This document shows, one piece after another, positions 1 to 11,800 of a DNA stretch of 64,000 nt; position 1 is the stretch's first letter; every line of letters starts with the position of its first letter. Source of the stretch: Corylus avellana. Taxonomy: Eukaryota; Streptophyta; Magnoliopsida; Fagales; Betulaceae. The notes below the pieces were generated by a model. It worked only from the letters and a program-made list of their open reading frames with translations. It was not told where the DNA came from and searched no databases. Location of the stretch: NCBI RefSeq assembly GCF_901000735.1, contig NC_081543.1, positions 31,146,771-31,210,770 of the forward strand, read 5' to 3'. A program made the translations under genes and the position numbers.

Positions 1-3000
1 TGTTCCAGTTGAGTTGGACGGCCTTTTCATAGTTTTTTGTAGCCTGCAAAATCAAGTTAAAAAAAAAATCACTGTTTTGAGCATTATTTTTTGCTAAAGA
101 AAATTTTGGATCTTTTTATTTAAAGAGCATAATAAGTACGATAAAATGCTAGATCGTAGATAAGAACAGTGAAAATAAGAGGGAATTTGAATCAAGCATC
201 ATTAATGCTTTTTTCTTTTACGTCAGAAAGGCCAGCTACTTAGAACATCAACAAATGAGACTACATACTACAAAGTAGAGAAGTGGTTCGAGTCTCTTTA
301 TGTTTAGATGGTTACCCACAACAGTTCTCTCGTTCTGATTTTCTAGATTTTTGGATGTGTTCTTCTTCTCTACCTAGTTGGGAGCCTCTTTTTTATACTC
401 CTAGTGTATATGGGTTGTGCCCCTCTAGACTTCTAACAATTTTTTTTTTTTAATATATAAGTAAAGCTTCAAATAAAATTTAAATTACTTAAACAAAACG
501 AAAGTAGAGAAGTGTTCTAATAGCCACAATTCGGCACCATTTCAACTATTATATCCATATCCAGTTGCTAAAAGTCAGTTTGACACAGCAGCAGGGAAGA
601 AACTACAGAAGGGCAGTGCATATTTGAACACACTATGAAATTCAAAATCTAGCATAACTTATTACTGCTATTATATATTCAAACCTGCTTCCATAGTTCT
701 TCAGCCTCCTTTGTACGCCCACGCATTTTGGCCCGATCAGATATTGCTATAGCCCAATTATAGAAAGCCTGCAAGGAAGAATAAAATATTACTTTCACAT
801 GATATAGATCATCAGTAAAAAATTATAAAGATTCATCTGGGTCATACATAAAAGAATAATATGATCTTTTATGTGGGAATAGTAAAGTGCCCAATTTTAG
901 CAATACTGTGCCCTTGTATTTTACCAGGAAAAGGGGGGGAAAACATATAGCAAATTCCCGGAATTCAAGATCCCAACTGGTCACAGATCAGATGATTATA
1001 TATATCTACAGAATCTGGCAAAGTTACTGACAGATAATTCTAAACATCCTCCGGTGCTCCCCTCACCTGCCTACCCACCCCTAGTTCATTGCATGGCATA
1101 GGTGATGTGCACAGTTATCGTGCTTCTTGCTAATATTTACTTATTAAATCCTGTATTAACCAGTCGTTAGACAAGAGTGTCAAGTATTAAGAGTTGTATC
1201 ATACATCATGAAGTGTAGGGCAAAGACGTGTAGCTTCATCATACTTCTTACAAGCTTCCTCAAGCAGCGCATCTTTGGAAGGTGAAGCAGAATCTTGACT
1301 AACATTATCCGCACTTTCCTGCATGCCAACCAAATGAGGGTCATGAGGCAAAGTAAAATGCACTATGATTTGCTACTGAGTAAATACAATGTGCTTAAAA
1401 TAACAATAGCAGACAGACTCTTTCCATCACAACAAAGAGAGAAACTGAAGAATATTTGAGAAATATTTGGATGAAATAACCAATATATCAAAATATCACT
1501 TTTGTGTTCCATGTCAAACACACCACCCCATTTTATGCCAAACGTAAATTTTGGTAAATAAAGTCTATTTTCTTTCACCAATATTCTTCAGAAAATCTTC
1601 ATATCAAAATTTCACATTAAAGGAAAATGCATGTTCTTACTATAATGTGACAAAACACTCTTCAAATACATAATGGCAGAAAATAATCCACATAATCAGT
1701 TAAGCAGGTTCAAAGCCCTCAGGTTGAAGTTTTGGTAGAAAGAAAGAATAATACAGTCCTCTGATGTTAATATTGCTAGAATTGAATGAGACAGTATTTC
1801 AGACCTGAAGAACCAATGCCCAATTGTATAGCGCATCATAATCTCCTGGATTTCTCTCTATAGCAGAAGCATACCTACAAAAGTTGAGTACAGAATAAAA
1901 TTTAGGAAAAAGGACTCTAAAACAGCTTATAATCGGATTTTTGAACTTTTCCAATTGTGAGCAAGTGATTAGAAACATAGTATACTTCATAGAAGAATTT
2001 ACGTGAGATGCCCTGAATGCAACCAATTAAAGCTTTTGTCAACAGTGAACAGCAGGTATAATTAGAAAATACCAGCGAAGTTGATGAGTAAGAAGCACAG
2101 GATAAGATTATGGTACCTCCTGGCAGCAAATGTAAGAATCCGTTGGCGAGACCGACCTTCATCGTCTACACCCGTGACACTATTGATCAAGTCCATAGCA
2201 GCATTGTTTTGGTCGTTGCGTTGCTGTGGGCTTTCTTGACTATACAATTGAAAAGCACAGAGTAAAAAACAAAGCTTATGTAAAATAAAAGAGCATGCAT
2301 AGTAATTTCAACTTCATACTTATAGTTACATAAAAGTACTACCACAGGATGATATTAACAAAAAAATCCCAATCAGAAAGTATAGTTTCCCTGGTAATCA
2401 ATGGTTATTTTTGGCTATTTCATATCTTCTTATAATAATATTTTGAGAAAAAAGAGATGCTTAATTTTTTAGGTGTAGAGGCTTACTTATCATTTATAAA
2501 AGATGAATGTTATATACCACACCATTATCCCACCACTATCCCACTATGCTGATGTTGCATTGTCAATCCACCCTTATATCAAACATTGTTAAAAGAAAGA
2601 AAAAAAAAAAAAAAAAATCCAATGGTAGATTGGCAGTCCCACTTTAGCATAGTGGAATAGTGGTGTGATATATAACAGTCACTTTGTAAAACAAGTGAAT
2701 GAAAACAAAAAATTAAAAAATTAAAAAGAGAGAGAGAGAGAGAGGTGGCTGCACGGGCCCACCCACAAATGAAAAGAAGGATGGTTGTGCGGCCACCTCT
2801 ATCCTCGTCAAAGGTGGTCGCACGGCCACCACAACAGAATAAGAGTGGCCAAATGGCCACCCCAATCGGCCAAGTTTAGCTGCGCAGCAACCTCAACCAA
2901 ATAGGAGTGGCCATGCGGCCTCTCTTTTTTTTTTTTAGTATTTTTTTATAAGTCAATGCCAGGCATTTTTGTATATTTCCAAAATAAGCATGTTTAATAT

Positions 3001-4655
3001 TGTTTCTTTGAAAATACAAAACACTTTTTAAAAAGTTCACCAAACAATTTTCTTAAGTGAAACCTAAAAAACACATTTTTTTCTCAAATATGGAGGCCAC
3101 AAAAAACACTTTTCAACTTTATATCACATCTGAAACCTTTTCAAATCAAAACAAAAAACATAAAAAACACTTTTCAAAACCATTAATAAACATAACTATA
3201 GTATCCCCGGTAATCGATGGGCATTGTGGCTATTTCAAGCTTGATACCAGAATCAGTTATCAGAAAAATATTTATTTCAGATTCAATGCATATAAGATAA
3301 CATCACATAAGCTTACAGAGTCAGGCATCAAAAAATGAATCGCAAGGAAAGCCAAAAAGTCTGATCCCGATTTGACAAAAACCATTGATCCACTGGAACA
3401 GTTCAGAAAGGATAACCTAAAAACTGAATAACCCCACAGTGTCATGTATGAATGGTTATTATTAACGCAACTCTATTCAATCACATGATGCTCAAGGTGA
3501 TACCACCTAAACAACCTCACAAAACTCCAATTCCTTTTTTCCAATTATTTCATTTATGGAGGAGTACAGCATTGGAGGGGAAAATTTGGAAACCATACAA
3601 CGTCACATTTATGGAGGACGACCCCTTTGTGTTTGATGTGGTGTCTTTGGCGAGAGAGGAATGCCTGAAACTTTGACGATCATGAGACTGGTTTGCTCGA
3701 TTTGAAGAAGTTGGTGCTACATACCCTGCATACATGGAGAGTGGTATGGACTATTTCGCCTGTTTTGACTATTTCTGAGTTTTTTCGATTTATGTTCTTC
3801 TTTCTATATGAGTTAGGATTTCTCTTGTGTACTTAGGTTGGTCCTGCGCTTTGAATGAATATACATTATTTATAAAAAAAAAAAAAAATTATTTCATGAG
3901 GAAATAAACACGGTTAGCTCTTTACTTCTATGTTTCTTGCGAGCCGCAATCTCGCATTGTCGCAAATTCAATCGGATCGAGTGCTTGCATGTATAAAGAC
4001 TAAAGTTGTACAATCGTTGTCAGTTAATGCCCAACTAGACTAAACGAAGCCTAATTTCGACGAACCAACCGAAAACAAGTCAATCACAGCATAAATCTCA
4101 CCAAAAATAATATGCAGCACAAAGCTAAGGTTACGAGTTTATACAATGGCTACGAGATAATTCCAGTGATTCTACATGTAATAAACCGACTTTCAGAGAA
4201 ATTTACATTCTATGAGCAAGATTCAACCATAAAAATGTGTCAATCAAGCACACTGACCTGTAAGGTGAGGTGGCATCCGGTCCGCTCTCGTCCACTTCGT
4301 CGGCTTTCAATCCGCTGAGCAACTCTCTCATCGTGAACGTTCGGCTTCCTTCGTCTTTGCGCAGTTCGCCGGTCGGAGCTTTCGCTGATGCGTTCCCGAC
4401 GGCTTCATTGGATTGGATCGAGCTCTGTTTCGGTTCTTCGGGTTTCGGATCTGCATCGGGAGCCTCTGGCTGTTCCGGTTTCGGCTCCGGTACTGACTCT
4501 GGTTCAGATGGTTCAGCTTCTGGTTCTGGTTGGGCCAATGGCTTTGGCTCTAGCTCTGATGGTTCAGGTTCTGATTCTGGTTCTATTTCTGGTTTGGGTA
4601 TCCGTTCTGGTTCGTGTCCATTCTGCAATTCGGGTTCTTCGGCGGTTGTGGACAT
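1..4655 (-). CDS. HLB1: HLB1-like TPR protein, 5' part (partial, runs off window)
   Basis: Six coding exons on the minus strand with GT-AG junctions: 4258-4655, 2117-2239, 1805-1874, 1205-1318, 685-768 and 1-43; the gene continues beyond base 1. Joining phases are consistent across all five introns. Exon 1 gives an acidic Pro/Glu-rich N-terminus (about residues 1-70, many E-P repeats) followed by [11 protein letters not shown]. Exons 2-6 give [18 protein letters not shown], then TPR-type helices ([51 protein letters not shown]). This order matches Arabidopsis HYPERSENSITIVE TO LATRUNCULIN B 1 (At5g41950) as I remember it, a TPR protein of the trans-Golgi network/early endosome linked to actin. 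The C-terminal part of the protein lies outside the window. Start chosen at 4655, the first ATG before the E-P repeats. Function is inferred from family; exon calls are from the sequence. Confidence -1.
270..445 (+). mobile_element. LINE 3'-end fragment in HLB1 intron 5
   Basis: Within the intron between HLB1 exons 5 and 6. The stretch near 390-440 (TTTTTTATACTCCTAGTGTA, then a GGGTTGTGCCCCTC motif) has the look of the 3' UTR of plant L1-type LINEs, inserted antisense to the host gene. No coding remains seen. Boundaries approximate. Confidence -1.
2509..2678. mobile_element. MITE with about 60-bp terminal inverted repeats in HLB1 intron 1
   Basis: The left arm begins GTTATATACCACACCATTAT and the right arm, read in reverse complement, begins GTTATATATCACACCACTAT; both continue through CCACTATGC. 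The centre is an A-tract. Elements with a similar GCTGATGTGGCA-type stem recur at about 20785-20945 and 34795-34885. No clear target duplication could be seen, so the superfamily is left open. Confidence -1.
2735..2920. repeat. GC-rich GTGGCC/GGCCAC tract
   Basis: A block of repeated GGTGGC / GCCACC words with short inverted symmetry, directly after a (GA)n run at 2728-2743, in otherwise AT-rich intron sequence. Similar tracts occur at 24940-25090 and 54700-54825. Non-coding; it looks like a dispersed low-complexity repeat. Confidence -1.
3000..3200. repeat. A-rich dispersed repeat
   Basis: The run of AAACACTTTT words followed by TTTTCAACTTTATATCACAT is matched by diverged sequence near 51480-51600 (TTTTCAACTTTATGTCACAT). 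It is a dispersed repeat inside HLB1 intron 1, not coding. Confidence -1.
3690..3888 (+). mobile_element. LINE 3' tail with poly(A) in HLB1 intron 1
   Basis: The segment ends TGAATATACATTATTTATA followed by a 13-14 base A-run (about 3874-3887), the usual 3' end of plant L1 elements; TTCTTTCTATATGAG and TCTCTTGTGTACTTAGG upstream also fit. Truncated at its 5' side; the start is a guess. Confidence -1.
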
Positions 4656-4740
4656 GGTGAGAGGACTGGAAAACAGAGAGAAAGAGAGAGATCTGTACGA
4701 TCTGCGGGAACGTTTCCTTTACTAGAATAGGAGAGCTTAG

Positions 4741-5382
4741 AACAAAAATAATTTTCTCATATTTAATTGTATTTTAAAAATAATAAATGTTTATGTGATA
4801 AAATATTAATTATTTAATTTAAAAATGATAATTAACACTTAACACATTTATATTATAAATACTTTTAAAATTTTTTGTATCTTCACCATTGCCATCATAT
4901 TTTCATCTAAAAAATAAGGAAAAAGTGAACACACCCTCCCAAACTAGCAGTCAATTTACAATATTTTTTAAATTAAAGATCCCGAGTAATGTTATAAGTC
5001 ACTTTTATTTCACTTTTGTATTATTTTAAGAATGATGTAATTCTTAAAATTATCATTTAGTTTGTGATTGATTATTATTGAATTTTGATCAAATTACACT
5101 TTTTAAACGACATCTCATTTTTAAAGGGACATAAAAGTGACAAAATAGAGATTTCTAAAATTACTCAAACATCGCGTCATCGTTCTCTCCAAAATTATCA
5201 AAAAATTATAATGTCCCCCAATTGACAAAAATATCCTTAATAAAAATTCAAAAAAAAAATCTATAACAAAAGAAAGTGGTAATGGCACAAAGACCCATTT
5301 CTTTTTCTTTTCCAAATTTCTAGCCGTATTTTTATCTTATTGAAAAAAAATAAAAATAAAATAATAGTGGTATATTGCAATT

Positions 5383-5418
<36 letters not shown>

Positions 5419-5870
5419 TTTTATAGTTTTAAAAGACATTGATGCGGTCTTTAGTTTGGTGAATATTACAAATTGAGTGTTAGTCGAAGAGAAGTATATA
5501 TTTTTTCCAAAAATAATGTAATGTCACTTGTATATCACATCATCTCATATTTAGCATGCTGGCATAAGTTATCACATCACTACTTCCACAAGAGGGGGGT
5601 TGTAGTCTTGTAGAAACATTTATGATGGAACATGAATTGCCTTCACATGTATATCATATGGTCTAGGCCTTTTTTGGATATTTTCAATGCTCTTATTCAA
5701 AGAAGAGACATGCAAATTCTCCCTCTCTACATTTCGTTCCAAAAGTTTTATTTCTTTATCTCTTTTTCTGTTCAAACATTCCACTTGATATTGAATTAAG
5801 CTACCGCAAATTTCCCCCCTTTTTTGCTCAAAAAAGTATAGTGTTTGAGCTTAGACGACTAAGTATCGCT
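4741..5870. other. AT-rich intergenic spacer
   Basis: Spacer between HLB1 (5' side) and the B3 gene (3' side). It contains poly(T) and a (TTA)n run at about 5394-5420. I see no gene. The last 100-200 bases presumably hold the B3 gene 3' UTR. Confidence -1.
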
Positions 5871-6572
5871 CTAAGCCCGCTTGAGAATGGTAAAATTGAA
5901 TCTTGAATTGGTTGGATCCCAGTAAAGTCCAATCTCATCACCCTTATTCAAACTCCTCCTCATCACAAATGCATTTCTCCATTGTTGAATGAGGACGTAG
6001 CTCCCACTTGCCCATTGTTTGAAGAGCAGTTGATGTTCAGACATGGTATCAGAATCCCAAACAGCAACTGGAACCCCTCCATTCTTGACCTTTTCAATAA
6101 TTTCTGCATCCCAGAGAGTGAAAATATGAGTCTTTACACTATTCGTCGTCAACAAGAGCCTGGACAGGTCCCCAATATCACTTTCCTGGATTATCTTCTT
6201 GATAACCCAGGGATCAACCCGAAGCTTCAAGTCCAGTGAAACGGTACTGTTGCGGCGATTAAGCTTTTCGTTTATTTTGTTTCCACAATAAGTGATTGTG
6301 GAAGATGCCGATGCATTCCCTAGAACACCCAAATAATCATGCATGATGGGCTTTCTTTCGCTATTATTTTCAGAACAAGAGGAAATAATCGTGTTTTCAT
6401 TAGAAGAAAACGAAGAATCTCTCTTTTCGACATGAAAGGAACCCCTCATCGTACCATTGGCTTTGGGATTACAGAATAACCAAAAAGCGGCCGACTGCTT
6501 GGATCCATCAGAATGCAGGGCATCTGAAATGGGTTTGCCGGGAAGTAGAGAGAAGAACCCTTCACGATCCAT
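5871..6572 (-). CDS. REM-like single B3-domain protein (At2g33720 type)
   Basis: One uninterrupted exon of 233 residues. The C-terminal half (about residues 117-233) reads as a plant B3 DNA-binding domain of the divergent At1g05920/At2g33720 group: DPWVIKKIIQESDIGDLSRL at its start, LWDAE and VWDSDT in the middle, and KGDEIGLYWDPTNSRF near the end, followed shortly by the stop. The N-terminal half is Ser/Asn-rich and low in recognisable motifs. Such proteins are nuclear and presumed to bind DNA; targets are unknown. Start at 6572 is the first ATG, about 95 bp downstream of a good TATA box. The region 0.2-0.5 kb upstream is an inverted copy of a Rab-GAP intron. Family assignment fairly sure, role not. 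Confidence -1.
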   Translation of the reverse strand: MDREGFFSLLPGKPISDALHSDGSKQSAAFWLFCNPKANGTMRGSFHVEKRDSSFSSNENTIISSCSENNSERKPIMHDYLGVLGNASASSTITYCGNKINEKLNRRNSTVSLDLKLRVDPWVIKKIIQESDIGDLSRLLLTTNSVKTHIFTLWDAEIIEKVKNGGVPVAVWDSDTMSEHQLLFKQWASGSYVLIQQWRNAFVMRRSLNKGDEIGLYWDPTNSRFNFTILKRA

Positions 6573-6666
6573 CGCACAGAGGAAAAACGAAGAAAGAAAG
6601 AAAGGGTTTGTGTTTGTTGGAGGTTGTCTTTTTCGTGTGAAGAGGAAGATGTGAGGGGAGTGAGGC

Positions 6667-6674
6667 TTATATAA
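6667..6674 (-). promoter_or_regulatory. TATA box of the B3-domain gene
   Basis: On the minus strand TTATATAA, about 95 bp upstream of the ATG at 6572, the expected distance for a plant core promoter with a short leader. Confidence -1.
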
Positions 6675-6788
6675 GAGAGAATTCCATTGAAAAGGAATCC
6701 TAATCCGAGACCGAATAGGAAATAGTCCGTTTCAAACTTGAACTAGGATTTTAGAACGTTGCCGGCTTTCTAAAAGAGTCCCAAAGTC

Positions 6789-7070
6789 GGTGGGTCTATC
6801 ATGAAAATGTGTCTGAGTGAATTTATTGGGATTGTGTTGCTTTGAGATTCAATGTGGCTTTAATGTTTGTGCGATCTAGTCCAAGCTGATTTTCTTTGCT
6901 CATTGACTCTTCTTGTCCCTGCTGAAGTGAGTAGCCTGGTTGAATGTGTTTACAACTTCCCCGTTCACCTTTTGATGCAAATTGGGATATTTGATGATTG
7001 TTAAGTGGATGGGTGGCTTTTTTATATGAAGCTTATTTGTTTTCGGATGCAGATCAGTGTTTAATTTGTT
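6789..7070 (+). repeat. Inverted duplicate of Rab-GAP intron 1 sequence
   Basis: Reads, in reverse complement, almost base for base like 11418-11703, which lies in intron 1 of the Rab-GAP gene. Shared words include CCAATTTGCATCAAAAGGTG and TCACTTCAGCAGGGACAAG. The match stops close to the splice acceptor of Rab-GAP exon 2, so no coding sequence was copied. It now occupies the upstream region of the B3 gene. Confidence -1.
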
Positions 7071-7132
7071 TTCTAATTGGTGTCCTCTGTTTAGGTTGTG
7101 AAGAACAGGGAGAACAGAGTCATCATTTCTAA

Positions 7133-7279
7133 GAGTGTGGGGTGGGTGGTGACCATCCATGGATATAAATTTCATCCAACTCAATTTTCAAAAGTGTAAT
7201 GTATGTTTTGAGCATATTAGAAGCTTAAGAAGGGATTTTAAATTTATATCCATGGATGGTCACCACCCACCCCACACTC
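7133..7279. repeat. Perfect 40-bp foldback, 67-bp loop
   Basis: Arm 7133-7172 is the exact reverse complement of arm 7240-7279 (GAGTGTGGGGTGGGTGGTGA at the start of the left arm, ending ATATAAATTT). Outside the arms the pairing stops at once. It could be a very young MITE, an insertion-linked inverted repeat or a hairpin RNA gene. Confidence -1.
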
Positions 7280-7490
7280 CACCGCTCAGCTGCTCTTCTC
7301 AGCCGACACCGTGGTTTCTAATTCTTGGTCTTTTGCTTGACGTGCTGCTTTTTCTGGGTTTTGTGTATTATTTTTATTTTTATGTTGTTGTCTCCTTTGT
7401 GTTTTAAAGTCCCTGTTACTGTTCGTTGTTATATGCTCTTTAAGTTTGGAGAGGTTTGAAACCTTTCCAGTTTGAGCATGATAGAAGTTA

Positions 7491-8149
7491 TGCACGCCGG
7501 TGACGTGGCACATGCCACGTCGTTTCCCCCAATTAAAAAAAAATAATAATAATTCCTAAAGACCCAATTGAAATCTCAGCACCCATAAATAATTTCCACT
7601 CAAATCAGCTTTTCAATTCCTAAAGACCCAAAAAGATGATAATATTACTTCACGCTCACCATTTCTTTTTCCCCATTTTCCAGAACAAGCTCAAAGAGAG
7701 AGGACAAGAAATCAAATTCACCAAAACAAGCGTAACAAGAGAAAATCGGACAAATTCATTACTTTGCACGCCCCAAACTCTACAAAATGAGAAATATGAT
7801 GTTTGAACTGGGACTACTAAATCGTAACTGTGAAGTTTTTTGTTTTGTAACTGGATTTCGTAATGGGCTCATGGCCCGGTGGGGGAGAATGGGTTTGAGG
7901 AAAATTTTGGGGGGAAATGAAATGTGTGGTAGGAGGGAATGCTTTTGGGGAAAGTGCCGGCGCCGGTGCTGGTGCTGGTGGAGAGAGAATTTGGGTGGAG
8001 GGAGAATGGGGTGAAGGGAAAATGGGTTTGGAGGGAAATTTTTTGGGATGTGAGGTCTGGGACGAACGTGCTTTAGTCTTTTCGATTTAGATTTTTTTTT
8101 TTTTTTAATGGGGGAAACGACGTGGCACATGCCACGTCACCGGCGTGCA
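7491..8149. mobile_element. Non-autonomous DNA transposon with perfect 40-bp TIRs, TTA target duplication
   Basis: Terminal inverted repeats 7491-7530 and 8110-8149 are identical in reverse complement; each starts TGCACGCCGGTGACGTGGCA and contains the near-palindrome GACGTGGCACATGCCACGTC. The trinucleotide TTA flanks both ends (7488-7490 and 8150-8152). A 3-bp TTA duplication is typical of PIF/Harbinger-Tourist elements, though the terminal bases are not the usual ones. Inside, AATTCCTAAAGACCCA occurs twice and no transposase is visible. Confidence -1.
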
Positions 8150-8152
8150 TTA

Positions 8153-8894
8153 CTGTTTACGCACGCCGGCGTAACTCCTTTCACTACTCTTCCAGTTTGG
8201 TGCTCCTCCTTAGACCTTTTGGTTGTGTCATCTTGGACACACCATGTCTTACCGCCTTCATGGTGGCTAATTTTCTTAATTTATTTGCCAAGAATTTATA
8301 GAGCTAGTCATTTGATACATTCCCTCTAATATAGTGATTTAAGGGCTTTTTGTTGGGTCGCTCAGCTCTTTTGTGGTAGTTTGTAGTTTCGTTCTTATGT
8401 ACTTGCACCAAAAAACCAAAAAAACCAAGAGCTATTTTATACAATCCACCTGCAATGACCAACAAAAATGTTCCCATACGAAGATATTCCGAGTTTGTGA
8501 CTTAATAGCTTTGCTTTGGAGACCACCACCACCAACATATCTTGGGCCATGATAGATTGATAAACCAAACCAGATAACAAATGCGAAAAAATCAAGAGAT
8601 ACCATAGCCACAAGATTAAGAAACTTGGGGCAAAAACAATTCTAATTAACTAATTCAGAAGTGTTGCCACCATCACTCAAACGAGTGCGGGCTCAATACA
8701 TTGTGAATCTCATAATTCACTCATGACAGAAATTGGCCATCAGAGGCCAGTGTCATGCAGTGGTAAGCAACATGAAGATCCCTTGGTTTTATAGGGATTC
8801 TCAACAGGTGCAACAACAGATTAGAAGTTATAAGAGAAAGGGAGTCTGGGGAAGAATGACGAAAAGAAGGTGTGAGCTTTGGAGATGGGTTTTC
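8153..8894. other. Rab-GAP 3' flank / 3' UTR
   Basis: A further GCACGCCGGCGT word at 8161-8172 resembles the TIR of the neighbouring element. The part nearest 8894 should be 3' UTR of the Rab-GAP gene; no other gene seen. Confidence -1.
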
Positions 8895-11800
8895 CTAAAT
8901 CTTGTCATGGAGGGTGACCACCAAATCATGAGCATCATCAAGAAGCTTCCAAACATCCAGACGGCCGGCCATGCTATTGCACTCCCTCATGATTTCGTCC
9001 ATGCAACTGTACTTCTCTATGATGAGCTTCCTCCTTTGCAGTACACAGGCTGCTATTGCATAAAGCAACAAATCGTCGCTAGGAGGGGCTCTCAGCCTTA
9101 TTCTCCCCCAAGTGGATTTGGCAATCCCTGCTCTAATAGCAGCCTGATCAGCCCATATTACCTCCCACAGGCATAGCGTCTGCTCAAAGCTTAATTCCCT
9201 CCTGAAGAGAACCACCACCATTCTGTACACAAAAAAGCAATCCTCAGCTTGAAGCTTCTCCAGGTGCCTGTAGAGATGACTGTCCTTGCGCTTGATAATC
9301 TTTGAAACAATTTTCAGCTGCCTCCGGATTCCCACCTCATCCAGCCGGAAATTATGCCGAGCTTTTTTCATAAAACCCACGAAGCACCAGAAGGCTTCAT
9401 GGTCCTCCTCAAACACTGTGATTATTGGAGCAAGTAGATCACTCATACCCTGGCAATAACCAATCTCAGGATCATAAAGTGCATAGGCTTCCAGGATTGC
9501 AACCAGGCGAGCAGCATGGAAAACCCTGCATGGCTCCAAGTGATCATAGTCCTTCAACCCAACACTCTCTGCTAACTGGGGAGCTTTAGTCTCTGAGACA
9601 GCAGCCTGAGATGGCGAGTAGATAATCCACTCATCATTTGCCCGCAGAGCATCAAGACGGATTATTCTTTGCCAATTGGCAAAATCTTCAACACTGTGAG
9701 ATTTGGACTTGCTTTCGGTGTCCGGAGGAGACATGGCTTCTATATTGAAAGGAGATAAATTCTCCTTGGCAGGCTCATCAACATCATTTTCTTCAGTTCT
9801 TTTGGTGGCAAGTAAAGGTTGCGTGTCTTCAGATTCTTCTGAAGAGTCGGAATCAGTTGACTCTGTATCACCAGCAGAGGCATCCTCACAGGTCAGTCCA
9901 CTCTTATCACCATCTACTTCCAAAAATGAATCAGAGGATTGGAGGGCTAGACCGACAAGGTGGTCTGGATCCTCAGCCAATGGGCTTCCTTCCTCAGTCA
10001 AAAGGGACCTACTGCCAATGACTGCATCTTCTAAGCAAGGAGAATCTAGAACCTGACTAAAATCTCCACTGCTCTCGTTGCTGCTGTTCCCAGAAGCTTC
10101 CTTCAACTTTAAGCTCTTCTCATTGCATTTTAAAATTTGCTGGCACTGCTTCTGCAGGTTATCGTATTCGTTTCTGCATCACAAGCAAAAGAACAGTAAC
10201 TACATGAAGAAAGAAAAGAAGGGGCAAAAGAGGGCGAAAAGAGGGGGGTGTTTGAATTTGCATCGTAGGCCCTAAATGAATTTAATAATAGTAGTACCTT
10301 TTTTTAATTTTGACCGAGTCCCTTTCTTCCTGAGAACTGTTCATGTCATAGCTGTTGCAATGAGCAAATCAAAGTTAAGACATAGAAGAAGGTCTGGAGC
10401 AATTTGGCCATTAAAAAGCAGCAAGTATACAATGAACAAGAGAAATCCAAAAACGAAGTCAGAAGCACTATAAAATTGCGATCCATACATCTTTCTTCCT
10501 CTACATGACAAAAAGAAATTCTCAAATAAGTCAATATTCATAGGAACCATAATGGTGGTGCTGGAAGCTTATTTCCCAAGACAGTTTGCCCAAACGAGTA
10601 GTTATATAAAAAGTCTCTTTGTCAGTTACATAGCCAGTAGGGAAAGCAATTATTTGCAACTCAGGGAGACACACACACAAAAGAAGAAAGAAAGAAGAAA
10701 AAAAACCCCCAACAAGCCTGAGAAATTGATTACACATACATATTCAGGTTCTCCCATTTGTCCCATAAAAATTAGCACCAGCCACTTGGAAGATTAACAG
10801 AACTGTATATACTGATCCAGATTTTGAGTCTAAGCCAACAATGATTTAAAACTTCAGGACAAGGGTAGGGAAAGATTATCCACAAACCACCCAAGCCTTA
10901 ACAGTCAGCCATGGATCAAGCAATCCATGGGACTAAGTTAACCTGTGGGTTATGGCTAACAATGCAACCAAAACTTCTTAAAAGGATAGCAAAATCTATC
11001 TCAATTCTCAATCAAAGAGAGAGGTAAACAAAACGTAAATACAGATAACACACACATAAACATCGATATAAAAAGATATAGAGATGGAAATGCGTACACT
11101 CCAAGAAGGAATGGCCAAACCTCCGTTCTAAGACTTGGATCAACACCCTGCATCAGAAGTATAAGGAATCAAATTTTCACAACAGTAACAAAAATAGGAG
11201 AAAAACCAAGCTAAAATTAAAATTCACATGATCAAATAACTAGGTCTGAGAAAAATCAATAGCATACCCCACTGCGAACTTTCTTCAAAAACTTGACACC
11301 ACCATCGATAAGCTTTCCATCTGGTGTAAAGAAACTCTTCCATTGTTTGGGCAGAAGAACATGTTTTCTTCTCCTACGTGACCAAGGAGATTTAAGATTA
11401 ACCCTGAACAAAAGCATAAACAAATTAAACACTGATCTGCACCTGAAAACAAATACGCTTCGTATAAAAAAGAAAACCCATCGACTTAACAATCATCAAA
11501 TATCCCAATTTGCATCAAAAGGTGAACGGGGAAGTTGTAAACACATTCAACCAGGCTACTCACTTCAGCAGGGACAAGGAGAGTCAATGAACAAAGAAAA
11601 TCAGCTTCGACTAGATCGCACAAACATTAAACCACATTGAATCTCAAAGCAACACAATCCCAATAAATTCACTCAGACAGAGACATTTTCATGACAGACC
11701 CACCAATGCTAAATATACACAGTAACTATGAGGGTTTTTAAAACAAATATCATAATCAAACCGGATGAGGAAAACACACGGAAAGAAAAACAAAAACTCT

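Noticed and set aside
2062..2247. Independent small gene
   Set aside because: It is HLB1 exon 2 with read-through into introns.
4270..4725. 151-codon plus-strand ORF rich in Ser/Gly
   Set aside because: It is the antisense shadow of the Pro/Glu-rich HLB1 exon 1.
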